NCBI RefSeq assembly: GCF_042186555.1
Contig: NC_133324.1
Span: 224,241,145-224,305,144 of the forward strand
Length of the DNA: 64,000 bases
Direction of reading: 5' to 3'
DNA from: Aquarana catesbeiana
Lineage: Eukaryota; Chordata; Amphibia; Anura; Ranidae
Below, in pieces: positions 22,441 through 33,500 of this stretch (positions within the stretch are counted from its first letter, which is position 1; every line of letters begins with the position of its first letter). The position numbers and the translations under genes were made by a program. The notes under the pieces were generated by a model. The model was given only the letters and a program-made list of their open reading frames with translations, was not told the origin of the DNA and searched no databases.

Positions 22441-23200
22441 AGATAAAGGACAATTAACTCCTTTCTGAAAATATGAAGAAGAAGCCCTTGCTTATAGCAA
22501 ACTGTGGACTTGGCTTTGTAGTGGAAACAGTTAAATGCAGACTTTTTTCTTTAGTGCACTAAGAGCAGAGTCCCTTCACAGAGAACTAGATAGGCTAAGC
22601 TATTCAAGACACCAGCCGATGTCCCCTTTGACCAGACACACACACAGTTGACTCGCTAGCACAAGAGGAGTGGCAGCAGCCCAAAAGTACCTAAGATCTC
22701 TCCCAGCAGTCTGTACTCACAAAATGTCCAGGGATAGTTGGTTGCCTCCTTCCAACTTCCAAGCGACACCATTCTCCAGTGATACCAGACCAGATCTTTA
22801 GCAGACAGGCCCTCAGTCAGCACTCTGTAACTTTAGCATCCAGGCAGGCTTCCCGGCTGGACTGATCCTCAGCAGGAAAAGACCCAGAAGCTCAGTCTCT
22901 CAGAGTTATGCAGTTTCCCAGCAGCCTTCAGGGTTCTGCTTCCTGGGATTGGTCAGGGCTACATAGATATGCATACTGCCATCTGCATAACTCCACACCT
23001 ATGTTCCAGGGAGTTCTCCACTCTCTGAAAAGCAGAGGGAGCCAGCTGAGAACACTGAACTAACCTAATTAATCAGCTGCACTGGTTACAGTGAGTTCAA
23101 CTAAATTTACCTAACAAAAACACACCCAGCTCTACTGAACACAGTGAGCCAGGACTAAATATAACTAATCTTAGCATCCATCTATGATGGTGCTAAGTGA
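22441..23200. repeat. Unclassified dispersed repeat, possibly LTR-derived
   Basis: A 700-base block of higher GC content than its flanks. Its style (CCAGCAGTCTGTACTCACAA, CCCAGCAGCCTTCAGGGTTC) resembles frog LTR sequence, but I found no paired copy or clear TG...CA ends. Weak call. Confidence 0.25.
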
Positions 23201-23510
23201 GGTTTGGATGAATATCATTTTTAAAGTTGTAACCTGGTAATTCTGGCATTTGCCAGTATTGCTGCGGCATCAGAAGGCAGGTGTGGTCTGCAGGAATTTT
23301 CTAGCGATTGCTCAACTTCTGATAATATTATTATTATGCATTACCAGATGATCATATGTATCATATGTATCTTTATGTAACAAATGTTAGAGTACAGCCA
23401 TCTTCATATAGGCCTGACAGGGTTTTACCCTGAAAATATTTATTCATATTTTCATATAATCAGTGTTGTTTGACAAGGATTGATTTTATGTTCAGAAAAT
23501 AAATTCAATT

Positions 23511-23572
23511 AACCACTTGCTGAACGCCCTATAGCAGTTTTACTGTTATAGGGGGGCAGCTGTGCGCCGGAT

Positions 23573-23614
<42 letters not shown>

Positions 23615-23977
23615 ATCTTGCACAGCCGCCTGCAGGGGCCACGTGTGCCATCAAAAACGTGTAGCAGAATACATATTGGCCTAAATTTCTGAAGAAATTT
23701 GATTTTTCAATTTTTTTGTTGGATTTTTTTTAGCAGAAAGTAAAAAAAAAGTTTTTTCTTTTTTTCAAAACTGTCGGCGCAAAAAATAGAAAATGCTGTG
23801 GTGATCAAATACCACCAAAAGAAAGCTCTATTTGTGGGAAAAGAAATTACATGAATTTTATTTTGGTACAGGGTAGCATGACCGCTCAATTGTCAGTTAA
23901 ATAATGTAGTGCTGTATCTCAAAAAGTGGCTTGGTCTTGAAGGGGGGTACATTTTTCCGGAGGTCAAGTGGTTAAAA
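23511..23977 (+). repeat. TTAACCACTTC-family repeat, copy 3, short form with (AT)n
   Basis: A short copy with both termini: TTAACCACTTGCTGAACGCC at the left and GGTCAAGTGGTTAA at the right. An AT dinucleotide run (about 23575-23611) sits in the loop of the stem GGATCACATATA / TATATGTGATC. The downstream module (TATTGGCCTAAATTTC, ACCACCAAAAGAAAGCTCTA) is intact. TTAA at both outer edges would fit a TTAA target. Confidence 0.75.
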
Positions 23978-24624
23978 TAGGGGCAGCAAATGGCAGTAAA
24001 TTATTTTGAAACCTCGGTTTTCAGAATTTCATAGTTCCAGCACTGATCTCTTGGGCATTTGACACAGGCTTGGGGAAATGATAGATAGCATGATAGCCAT
24101 ACTGGAAGTATCAGGCCAAAATAACAGCCTTCGAGGGGATTTCCAGAAAAACCTGATACTTTTTGTATACCCCACACTATTAAGGTTTTATAAATGGGTT
24201 TTGTGAATTATTCTCTTGCATGCTTTGAATTAGATATTTTTGGAATAAGAGATGTTTGGACAGAATACATTTGTGAAACTTTATTTTTCTTTTCTTGAGC
24301 ATTTAATACATTCAGTCCTGAAATATTTGGTTCAAAAGCATAAAAGCTATTTCTGTGGCTTTAGTGCTCCAAGATCTCCTAGTCTGTAATTTGGAATTCT
24401 TCACAATGTTATCAAAGTATCTGGGGCAACCACATCTCTGTGGTTTGGTTCTTCCATCACATCCTCTTGAGTCTTTGGATGTAATTAGAATTTAGCATTA
24501 GCCCACATACTGTTAACTTGTGTGTTACTGGTCATTGTATACAGTATACAATTAAAAAATAAGTATGTTAGCAGTAAAAGAGTGCCAGAAGGAAAATTAA
24601 TTTGAGTGAGCATAAAGCATGGGT
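23978..24624. other. Non-coding DNA, no recognised feature
   Basis: No gene or repeat recognised. Confidence 0.35.
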
Positions 24625-24675
24625 AGGCAACCTCGGCACTCCAACTGTGGTGAAACAAATCCCATCATGCCTCTG

Positions 24676-24689
24676 ACTCTAGGAGTCAT
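24676..24689. repeat. Target-site duplication, left, element B
   Basis: ACTCTAGGAGTCAT, repeated without mismatch at 27663-27676. 14 bp. Confidence 0.85.
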
Positions 24690-24769
24690 TTCACTTCAAG
24701 GGCCTCGAAAGGTTGGTCAGGCATCACTGACCAATTTTGTTGAGAGACCCTGGTTTGGCACCTTTCCTG

Positions 24770-25325
24770 CCTGACAAACCTAGATTTGTGTACTGCAGGG
24801 CGCCTGATCTAAGAGACAAACTAGTGCAGAATTTACCGGATTCCCCAAGGAATTTGGTGACTGGACCACAAAGGGTTTTATTCCTGTGGTAGGTGTAAAC
24901 CCTGTAGGACAGTTAGGAGTAGAAATAGGAAAACACTATCTTTTCAGTCTCATGTCACCCTTAAGGAATATCCCATTAAAAAGCTCATTACCTGTCAGAG
25001 TACTCATGTAACATGTTTGCTCTCTTGTCCGTGTAGCCAGAAATATGTGGGCCGCACCACTCCAAAGCTATCAGTACGTTTGGGGGAGCATTTTAACAAC
25101 ATAAAGAATGGTTTTAGGAAGCAGAGTGTTTCCAACCATTTCTGCCTTAAACACAACAGGGGCCCTAGTCTGCTCACTTTTTGTGGGATAGATAAGTTTG
25201 ACCAACATTGGAGGGGTAAAAACATGAGGAAGGCCATCGCACAGAATGAAATGCACTGGATCCATGAGTTGTGCAGTCTCTCTCCCCAGGGCATGAATAT
25301 CAATTGCTTTTTATCCAATTTTTGA
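24770..25325 (+). pseudogene. Penelope-like C-terminus with GIY-YIG endonuclease
   Basis: The first part reads RFVYCRAPDLRDKLVQN, a segment typical of the RT-nuclease linker of Penelope-like proteins. After one frameshift near 24870 it continues GFYSCGRCKPCR, a CxxCxxC zinc-finger-like motif. It then reads without interruption for about 145 codons to a stop at 25325. The nuclease core is CPCSQKYVGRT with VRLGEH following, the Tyr-Val-Gly and Arg positions of the GIY-YIG family. The C-terminus includes HWRGKNMRKAIAQNEMHWIH. The RT domain is gone. In a full element this nuclease makes the target nick; here it is inactive. It differs clearly from the nuclease of element A, so it is a different lineage. 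Confidence 0.85.
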
Positions 25326-25709
25326 ATACGTTATTTCTGCAATTATTATTGCAATATGCAAATAATCTGGCTTAGCTGGAACTACACATGATAGGAATGT
25401 AATTATTTTGGATTTATTCACACTATATGTTGGGGGAAATGAGGTCACATGGTAATTTTCCAAAATAATTTTTTATTATAGAAATAAATATCACATATGT
25501 CCAACATTTATAATTGTAATACATTTTTACATGGTTTGTTGGTATTTATTCAACATACACTCATTTTATTCCCTTTATTTTAATATCCATTTCTGACCTA
25601 CCGTATTTATCGGCGTATAACACGCACTTTTTTCCCCTTAAAATCAGGGGAAAATAGCGGGTGCGTGTTATACGCCGATCCCCTGCGATCCTGACCTGTC
25701 AGAATTAAA

Positions 25710-25972
25710 AAATCGCTGACCGCGATTTGAAAATGGCGCCGCCGGCGCCGAAATACACAGTGCCGGTCCTCGGCTCTTCTCGGCGGCTTTCGGTTTCACT
25801 CGAGCGCCGCCCGAACCTAGCCGAGTATACCCGGCTAGTTTCGGATAGCTCCGCTCACCGTCCGAGTGGAACCGAAAGTAAACGAGAGCCGCCGAGAAGA
25901 GCCGAGGACCGGCTCTGTGTATTTCGGTGCCGGCGGCGCCATTTTCAAATCGCGGTCGGCGATTTTGAAGCT
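25710..25972. repeat. GC-rich palindrome within the hairpin element
   Basis: Arms of roughly 120 bp: GACCGCGATTTGAAAATGGC GCC...TCTTCTCGGCGGCTTTCGG is mirrored by CCGAGAAGAGCCGAGGACCG...GGCGCCATTTTCAAATCGCG. The centre is near 25835. It could extrude as a cruciform. Confidence 0.8.
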
Positions 25973-25974
25973 CA

Positions 25975-26365
25975 CAGGCTTCAGCAAGGCTGGACTGGGG
26001 CAAGGCTGGACTGGGGCAAGGCTGGACTGGACACTGGGGAAGGCTGCACTGACATGGCTGCACTGACATGGCTGCACTAGCAAGGCTGCACTGACATGGC
26101 TGCACTGACATGGCTGCACTAGCAAGGCTGCACTGACATGGCTGCACTGACATGGCTGCACTAGCAAGGCTGCACTGACATGGCTGCACTGACATGGCTG
26201 CACTAGCAAGGCTGCACTGACATGGCTGCACTGGCAAGGCTGCACTGGCAAGGCTGCACTGACATGGCTGCACTGGCAAGGCTGCACTGACAAGGCTGCA
26301 CTGACAAGGCTGCACTGGGCAAGGCTGGACTGGGGCAAGGCTGCACTGAGAAGGCTGCAATGATG
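25975..26365. repeat. Tandem array, 14-bp unit with 42-bp higher-order repeat
   Basis: The unit is ATGGCTGCACTGAC. From about 26083 three variants recur in fixed order (AAGGCTGCACTGAC, ATGGCTGCACTGAC, ATGGCTGCACTAGC), giving a 42-bp higher-order unit repeated three to four times before the order breaks down. Confidence 0.85.
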
Positions 26366-26957
26366 GGCATTTAAATGTAAGTTTTTTTCCCTTCAACTTC
26401 CCTCCTAAAAGTTTTTTTTCCTTAAAATTCCCTCCTAAATTGAGGTGCGTGTTATACGCCGGTGCGTGTTATACGCCGATAAATACGGTATTTATTAATT
26501 TGTTTACTTACATGTAACATTAGGATCCATGTATTCTAGCACTTGATTAATAGACTAGAAGTTTTTTTATTTTTTTCGAGGACATCTTGGTCATTTAATT
26601 TATCTATTTGACCCATTTAATTAATTAATTAATTTATATATAATCATCAAGATTAATGTATTTTAGCACTCGGTCAATGGTTTGGAAACCTTTTTTGAAC
26701 TCTCCTGTGGGCCTATGATCACTTATTATTTAATTATTTTAAACACTTTGGGGGATATTTAGGTGTATTTGTTTACATACACATTAGTTATTTATGTTTA
26801 CAAAATGTATTAGTGGTTAACATATTGCAATCAATCACGGTTCCGAGTGATTCCGTCTGCCATATGATTTGCATAAGTTTTGTAAACGTAAGAGCGGGAG
26901 GCGGTCTAGAAGGTGGGGAGAATATTTATGGAGATGGCGCAGCATAATTCCCAGCTT

Positions 26958-26987
26958 CTGATGACATCACGTTGGATGTTAAAACGC
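26958..26987 (+). ncRNA. Degenerate hammerhead-like motif, element B
   Basis: CUGAUGA at 26958-26964 is followed by CAUC / loop / GAUG, a four-pair helix II. The 3' core that should read GAAAC is UUAAAAC. Recognisable only beside the motifs in elements A and C; not expected to cleave. Confidence 0.35.
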
Positions 26988-27662
26988 AAATGGATGGAAC
27001 GCACGTTGCGCTACGTCACGTCTTGGTGGAATGCACGCTGACTCTGCTGTGGGTCTCGATGTGGCTTCCATCGCCTCCGTTTGTCTATTGCGGTGGTTCG
27101 CAAAGGAGGATACATTGTTTTATTGTTTTACTTGCATTTGTAGCCATTGGGGTTTTTAATAAAATACCCTACAGTATCACAATACGAGGAGTCCGTCCTC
27201 TTATTTCTCTCCTGCACCGCTGGTAATATCCTGTTTGGAGCCACGTTCCATCCCGAGGAGGAGGAGGAGGATATTGAAGGATTCGTTTAAAGACACTTGG
27301 AGGTCGGGGAGACCCCACAAGCTCTTATGATCCTTTCTGCCGTAAGGTAGTAGGATCTACAACATCTGGTAAGTGGATGTCTACGCATAACCTGTTTGCA
27401 CCACCTATGCAGGAAGATTTTTTCATTTGGATCATTCAGGATCTTTTTTGAAACTTTGTTTTTTATATTTGGACTTTTCACAATCATACGTTTCAAGGTT
27501 TATACGTTTTTTTTAGTAGTTACCATCCATATTACCAATTTTTTTTGGTCACATGGTTTACATTTAATTAGAGTATCCTTTCCGTTTTAATACATACATT
27601 CATTATTATAATTTAGGAGATTGTCAAGCGTTGTTTGCACATTAGGTTGTGCACATTTACAT

Positions 27663-27676
27663 ACTCTAGGAGTCAT
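27663..27676. repeat. Target-site duplication, right, element B
   Basis: Perfect partner of 24676-24689. Confidence 0.85.
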
Positions 27677-27765
27677 GCCTGTGATTGTCAGGGTCTTGCA
27701 ATGTCTCACGGGAATTGTAGTTTCACCACAGCTGGAGGGTTGAGGTTGCCTACCCCTGGTATAAA

Positions 27766-29639
27766 GTGTTAAAACAGAGCTTTAACTCTAGTGGTGTCTA
27801 TCTGTTCCTAATAAAACTGGAGTGGATCAAGCAGCATTTATTTATACCATCAACAGCTATTTTATATTACTATGGATTTTATAAAATGTCCCTGTTCTAA
27901 GCCGCAAACCACTCTTTGCGAAATCCACAGTTAACTTAGTTGGAATTGCTTTGCCAAATCACCAATAATTCAGAAATATTTACTGTAAAAATTACAGAAA
28001 GAGCTAGTGTAGGCTGCATACACAAACACAGGCCGCAAGACACAAACACAGATATTGGTCAGATTTAAAAACACTTTAAGAGTCAAACAATGGGAAAACC
28101 TTTGTTGCTTACATTTTTTGGCGTTTGCAAACTATTAGTTGCAACAACATTTGAATTTATGCTTTGGGAATTTTTACTGGATCTGGGTTATGGTAGCTAA
28201 GTATTCACTTAAACAAAATATGCATGCTGATTGCTGATCTCATGGAAAGTGTTAGCTGCATGGCTGTCATGGTCATCCTGTGGCTTCAACACTAAAAAGC
28301 ATATAGATCAAAAAATGACTTTGCTCTAACTTGCTCTATCCTTGTTTCTGGTTAGAGCACCAAGCCCCTGGATGAGTATGACAGACAGGCATCCTACACG
28401 TTTCTTCCAGTACATGTTGCCTTTAAGACAAAAAACACTAAACAAACTATAAAATTGTAATACATCAGTAAAGGCCATCCCCATTTAAGCTATGTGCTCT
28501 TTAGTGTAATTGATGCAACAAATAATAAGGTAACACTTTCAATGTTTTGACACTGCCTAATAATCCTGACTATCATTGGTGCTAGCGCAGCTTTGATGTA
28601 CTGACTCATAATGCTGAGACAGTATCAGAATTGCAGCCTAAGGGTTAATGATGGTAATCCAAATGGTGAAACTGCAATTAAGTATTTGTAACCGAGCTGC
28701 AACAAGCTTCACTTGAAAATGCTAAGTCTGACATCCCTTTCATGGTTTGTATTATTAGCCTTTGTCTGGCTATCGGTAATCCATGATGTGTTTTACTTTG
28801 GCTTCTGCTGAGAGGGTTTTAGGACTTGTGGTTGTATGGGAACGATTGATGTGGATGGATTGGAGTTACATTACTCCTACTTCATGATTGACAGATTGTG
28901 TGGAGCTTCAATAGCCTTGATCCAAAGCCAAACCATTCTGCCTACTGGTGGAGAACTTTTAGGCTGTGTGGTTGGACACAGAAAAACTGCATATTAACTC
29001 ACATTTTCCTATACAAGGAGTCAAACTACAAGCACAACACTTAATAAGCGGTTGCCTTCATAAATTATGGACTAGATGAGTGTAATCATTTCCATAGGGA
29101 TGTCTGACCACATATGATAAAAATAGGATGTCTTGTATTTAAAGATGAGCTGACAGATCTGCCTAGAATTTTCCTGTTTCAATAAATCACAAATCAAGCA
29201 GTGGATTGTAGGATCTGCTGGTATCTAATTACAGCATGTCCATAAGATTAAAAACCAAAAAAAAAAAAAAAAAAAACATGCACACTATAAAACATTTCTA
29301 TATCTATGCTATTGTGTGGTATCATTTTCTGTGATTTTACCTGAAGCATTATACGATAATGAGTCATTCCATGGAATTTCTAACATAGGAATAAAGTTAT
29401 TTTCAAATCCCTCAATTTTGCCCTAATAACTTATTTCCCATTTTATAGTTCTCATTTTTTGTGGTCATTTAGATTTACCTAGCTGTCTATTTGCTGGAGC
29501 AGTTCTGCTAACTAGGGTTTTATTTTATGTCCAGAACCAGGAGATCACTAATTATTTGATATTAAAAATGTATGTATTTATGCAAAATATCCTTTAACAG
29601 TTTAACTCCCTTGTTATAGAGGTCTGACATTGTCTACAG
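27766..29639. other. Non-coding DNA, largely free of recognisable repeats
   Basis: About 1.9 kb with no repeat family that I recognise apart from a 20-base A run near 29256-29276. The stretch around 28540-28800 has ordinary complexity and several TAAT cores. It is a candidate for single-copy or conserved non-coding sequence, which cannot be judged without alignment. Confidence 0.35.
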
Positions 29640-29734
29640 GCTACCCTTTGGGAGTCATGCTTGTACCTGTCAGCCTTGCAATGTCTCATGGGACTTATAG
29701 TTCTGCAACAGCCCGAAGGCCACAGGTTGAGCAC
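29640..29734. repeat. Fragment of GGGTAGGCAACC-type repeat
   Basis: Shares GGGAGTCATGCTTGTACCTG, TCAGCCTTGCAATGTCTCAT and GGTTGAGCACCCATGGG with the repeat flanking element B. One half only. Confidence 0.6.
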
Positions 29735-29876
29735 CCATGGGCCACTCTGTTCTGGAGGTGGTCAGAGATGGTCAAATACTGCAGGAGGTAGTTAGAGACT
29801 TGGACCCATGGGCTACACTTTTCTGGAGGTGGTCAGAGATTGTCAAATACTTCAGGAGGTAGTTAGAGACTTGGAC
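29735..29876. repeat. Tandem duplication, 71-bp unit, two copies
   Basis: 29735-29805 and 29806-29876 are near-identical (CCATGGGCCACTCTGTTCTG start, TTAGAGACTTGGAC end). Confidence 0.85.
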
Positions 29877-30420
29877 ATGTTACAAGCAACTGCTAGAAAT
29901 AACTACCATTACAGATCCTTTCAAAATAAATGCATCTGCATTTGGCACCTCAACTGATATTACACTAATCAAGATCCAACATAAAAGATCAGAGATAAAA
30001 ATGTATAAATAGAGAAGAGGGAATGAAAGTGAAGAAAAAAAAAGGAGGAGTATGTGAAAGAAATACAACAAACTATTTATCTAGCAGAAATAAATCTAAT
30101 TAATTGTTTTTATTACCAATGGCTACATGCAGTCCCTAGGGAGCAGGTTAAGTGTGCACATGCTAACACATGCTTTTTCATGTGTTATTGCATGTTGTAT
30201 TCATTTTGAATGGATTTCAATAATCCTCAGTGCAAAAAAAACACACAGCACAATTTTTAACAATGTAGCACACCACAATGCACAGATTATGGTAGAATGC
30301 AGGTGTGTTGTTTGTTACTTGTTTATGTGTGTTGGATCCTCATTTATAATGAATGGCATGTAACCGTATGAATGGCATGTAACCGTGTGTAGAAAGGTCC
30401 TAGACCTCCAAAGGCCTAAT
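29877..30420. other. Non-coding DNA with a short 19-bp tandem duplication
   Basis: Near 30350-30387 the sequence TGAATGGCATGTAACCGT occurs twice in tandem. Otherwise no feature. Confidence 0.4.
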
Positions 30421-31690
30421 GGTGACCTCCAGAGTTAGGGAGAGCTGACATCCGTCTTTGTAGAGTGGGTTACAAGGCATGATGGGTGTAATGCAAAATG
30501 GAGTGATGGGCGCCAGACACTTTTTGAATGCAAAAGAGATTTATTGTCTCTTAACAGAACTGTGGGAGAGAGGATTAGGGCCAGGACACCATTAAGTAGA
30601 TGCAATGTTAATTGGCAGACACCGAGACTTCTTTAGGTAGACAGCTATACAGGGGAAGGCCTCTAGCCGGATACCACTTCTGTATAGGTAGGACCGCTGT
30701 CTCCTATGGCAACAAATCTTGTAACAGTCAATAACAGTAGTTGTATTTAACTATTGGTAACACAGATAGTTCTCCTTGTACTCTACAGTCTCTTACTGTA
30801 GGTCTTCACTCACCGAGCTCCCAGTCTCTCACTAGACTCTCAGACCCAAACACCACTAGATCCCCTGAGCGCTTCCACTTCCATAACTCGGTATCTTCCT
30901 CAAGCATCCCCCCCCTGCCCTGCTGGGTCCCTGGCTTGGCACTCACAGATACTCCTCAAGCGTCACCCCTGCTGACCCGCTAGGTCCCTGGCTTGACACT
31001 CATGGATGCTTCGTAAGCGTCACCTCTACTGTCCCGCTGGGTCCCTGGCTTGGCACTTGCTGAAGTTTACCCACTCCTTCACTGTCCCCGGGCTGGTGAG
31101 AAGACTGCTCTGGTACTGGCTCCAGCTCACTCACAGTGGTCTCCGGTAACAAGGTGGACTGTCCCTTAGTGGCGACAACTTCCCCTCTACCTCCAACCAC
31201 AACTGGTTCCCCGTCCGGCTGAACTGTTACTCTCGGTTGGTCTCCAATCCTGCAGTCCCAACCCTGCGCTGCTTTTCTTGCTTCTGGATAGGCCCTCAGA
31301 CAGCCTAGCAGCCAGATGTCCCCGGAATAGGCCTCAGGCTTCCCGGCCTAGCAGCTTGGGGCAGCATAACACACGTCCACCCAGACAGCCATCCATTTGG
31401 CACAGAACCCTGATCACCTGACTCCTCCCAGCAGGCCAAGGGGCTAAAGAAACCCCCACCAATTGGCTGAGACACCCCATCCATTCGTAACCTGACCTTG
31501 CTAAGACCTTGTCTATCTAATGTCACCAGCATAATGCTTAGTGACAGAAGAAAGAAGGTGCAGCAAGTCCAGAACAAGAGAGGAATCGGTGGATCTACTG
31601 ACAATTAACCAGGACAACTACCGCCTGGCAAACTAAATTTACTAGAAACCCTGCCTAAACACCAGGGTGTATTATCATGCGTTGCAAAAA
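30421..31690 (-). repeat. LTR-like dispersed repeat with internal 57-bp repeats
   Basis: A 1.2-kb pyrimidine- and GC-richer block. On the minus strand an AATAAA polyadenylation signal occurs at about 30540 (plus strand AGATTTATTGTCTC), as expected for an LTR in that orientation. At 30901, 30957 and 31014 a 56-57 bp unit (CAAGCGTCACC...GGTCCCTGGCTTGGCACT) is repeated three times. No internal coding region or second LTR is present, so at best this is a solo LTR. Confidence 0.35.
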
Positions 31691-31697
31691 TGTGTGT

Positions 31698-32640
31698 TAA
31701 CCACTTCAGCCCCAGAAGATTTTACCCCCTTCCTGACCACAGCTTTTTTTGCGATTCGGCACTGTGTCACTTTAGCTGACAATTGCATGGTCGTGCGACG
31801 TTGTATCCAAACAAAATTGACGTCCTTTTTTTCCCACAAATAAAGCTTTCTTTTGGTGGTATTTGATCACCTCTGCATTTTTTATCTTTTGCGCTATATA
31901 TAAAAAAAAGTGACAATTTTGAAAAAAAAAACAATATATTTTACTTTTTGCTATAATAAATATCCCCCCAAAGAATATATAAAAAAAAAATTATTTCTCA
32001 GTTTAGGCCAATATATATTCGTCTACATATTTTTGGTAAAAAAAAAATTGCAATAAACATATATTGATTGGTTTGTGCAAAAGTTATAGCATCTACAAAA
32101 TAGGGGATAGATTTATGGCATTTTTATTATTAATGTAATGGCGGGGATCTGCGATTTTTATCATGACTGCGACATTATGGTGGACACATCGGACACTTTT
32201 GATACTATTTTGGGACCATTGTCATTTATACAGCGATCAGTGCTATAAAAATGCACTGATTACTGTGAAAATGACACTGGAAGAGAAGGGGTTAAACACT
32301 AGGGGGTGATCAAGGGGTTAAGTGTGTCCTAGGGAGGTGTTCTAATTGTAGGGGGGGTGGGCTACCAATGACATGACAGCGATCACTGCTCCCGATGACG
32401 GGAAGCAGTAGATCCCTGTCATGTCACTAGGCAGAATGGGGAAATGCCTTGTTTACATCACACCGCAATCGCGGGCTGCTGGTGAACATCTATTTCCCAG
32501 GAGGCGCGGGCACGCTCCCACAGCGTGCGGCATGCCCAATAGGCGGCAAATTTAAAGGGACATACAGGTATGCCCATTTGCCTGCCTGTGCCATTCTGCC
32601 GATGTACATCTATGTGTGGTGGTCGGTAAGCGGTTTAAAA
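31698..32640 (-). repeat. TTAACCACTTC-family repeat, copy 4, inverted
   Basis: Begins GTTAACCACTTCAGCCCCAG and ends GTCGGTAAGCGGTTTAA. The inverse of the family module is clear: GACAATTGCATGGTCGTGCG, AGCTTTCTTTTGGTGGTATT, TTAGGCCAATATATATTC, then a GC-rich end (CCGCAATCGCGGGCTGC). This is one of the fuller copies. Confidence 0.75.
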
Positions 32641-33065
32641 GGAAGTAAACTTCCTCTCCTGACATTTACTTATAGATAAGCCTATGATATTGCTTACCAA
32701 TAGGTAGTGAAAATATCTCCTAAATGTGTACTGTTTAGGAGATATTTCCATTACATTCTGCCAGTTACATCACTGGCGCATGCGCTCTGAAGGAACGGCC
32801 ACGAGTGCCGTTCCTTCCGAACCCCGTGCCGAGAACGGCGGCTCCTGCGCACACATGCCAATCACAGCGCCGGAGCTCACAAACCCGGAAGAAACTGGGG
32901 AAAATGTCAGCCGTCTCAGCAGTGTGTGGGCGCTGCTGCAAGAGCTTCGTTCTAAGGTAAGTATTTCATAATGAGCTAGTATGCGATGCATACTAGCTCA
33001 TTATGCCTTTGTCTTACAGGGCTTTTTTTTCCTTTTTTTCCCTTGGGTTTACAACCTCTTTAAGA
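32641..33065. repeat. Frog palindromic repeat with 18-bp perfect hairpin
   Basis: Begins AAAGGAAGTAAACTTCC and ends GGGTTTACAACCTCTTTAA. It abuts the previous repeat. At 32967-33005 an 18-base arm (CATAATGAGCTAGTATGC) and its perfect inverse surround a GAT loop. Confidence 0.6.
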
Positions 33066-33500
33066 TATTTGTTACAGAAGATGCAAATGTTCCCTAAAAC
33101 ATCCTTAAAAGTGATTGTAAATGATCACCTTGTAAAACAACCCATTCAGTTTAAAACTGAAATGAAAGGCAAAACATTTGTGTATAGATATAAAAAAAAA
33201 ATTATAAATACCTTTTATTTATCCTTTTTTATAAGTGATCACATAATCTGTGATCTTAGCTGCCAAGGCTGGGGGGAGGAGAAGCAACAGGACACTGAAC
33301 TCTCCAGTAAATGGCCGTGCGGGGGGGGGGGGGGGCAAGTCTGACAAGTCTGATCATTGGAGGAGAGCAGGCTGAGTTACCAGCGTAGCTAGAGAACTGA
33401 CCACGCTGTGCTCTCCTGCTTAGCGTGGTCAGTTTCTAATAGGAAAGCAGAGAGACTAGCAGGAACACCAGGGATTTCACACAAAGAAAGAAATATAAAT
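33066..33500. repeat. Frog repeat with AAAAGTGATTGTAAATGATC end and poly-G run
   Basis: The end AAAAGTGATTGTAAATGATC at 33107 resembles other palindromic frog repeats. A run of about 16 G occurs at 33320-33335. The inverse words GACCACGCTGTGCTCTCCTG and GCTTAGCGTGGTCAG lie nearby. Confidence 0.45.

Larger units (their letters stand above)
25604..26491 (+). mobile_element. CCGTATTTATCGGCGTATAA-type element: terminal hairpin, palindrome and tandem array
   Basis: Modules in order: an 80-bp terminal hairpin (25604-25680), a GC-rich central palindrome (25710-25972), a tandem array (25975-26365), and a right end (26440-26491) with the terminal motif twice. The outermost 18 bases are inverted between the ends. 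No transposase is present. It lies in the 3' part of Penelope-like element B. A second copy with different internal modules is at 42965-43577. Long minus-strand frames (242 and 167 aa, full of Cys-Ser-Leu repeats) are artefacts of the array. Confidence 0.85.
24690..27662 (+). mobile_element. Penelope-like element B, 5' truncated, with nested DNA element
   Basis: Bounded by a perfect 14-bp target duplication. The plus strand carries a GIY-YIG coding remnant (24770-25325), then a 3' untranslated and pseudo-LTR-like region with a decayed hammerhead-like motif (26958-26987). A hairpin-ended DNA element (25604-26491) was inserted later. Unlike elements A and C there is no inverted arm upstream, consistent with 5' truncation at integration. 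Confidence 0.8.
24625..27765. repeat. GGGTAGGCAACC-type palindromic repeat split by Penelope-like element B
   Basis: Left part 24625-24689 reads GGGTAGGCAACCTCGGCACT and ends in CTAGGAGTCAT. Right part 27663-27765 starts ACTCTAGGAGTCATGCC and ends GGTTGCCTACCCC. These are inverted ends of a common frog repeat, a relative of which is at 29640-29735. The insertion lies at its centre of symmetry. Confidence 0.75.

Noticed and set aside
22441..23200. A firm LTR call
   Set aside because: No terminal TG/CA pair, no primer-binding site, no second copy and no target duplication could be seen.
25668..26396. A 242-residue minus-strand frame rich in Cys-Ser-Leu and Gln-Pro repeats
   Set aside because: It is a translation of the 14-bp tandem array and adjoining palindrome of a DNA transposon. 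The periodicity follows the DNA repeat, and other frames are equally open.
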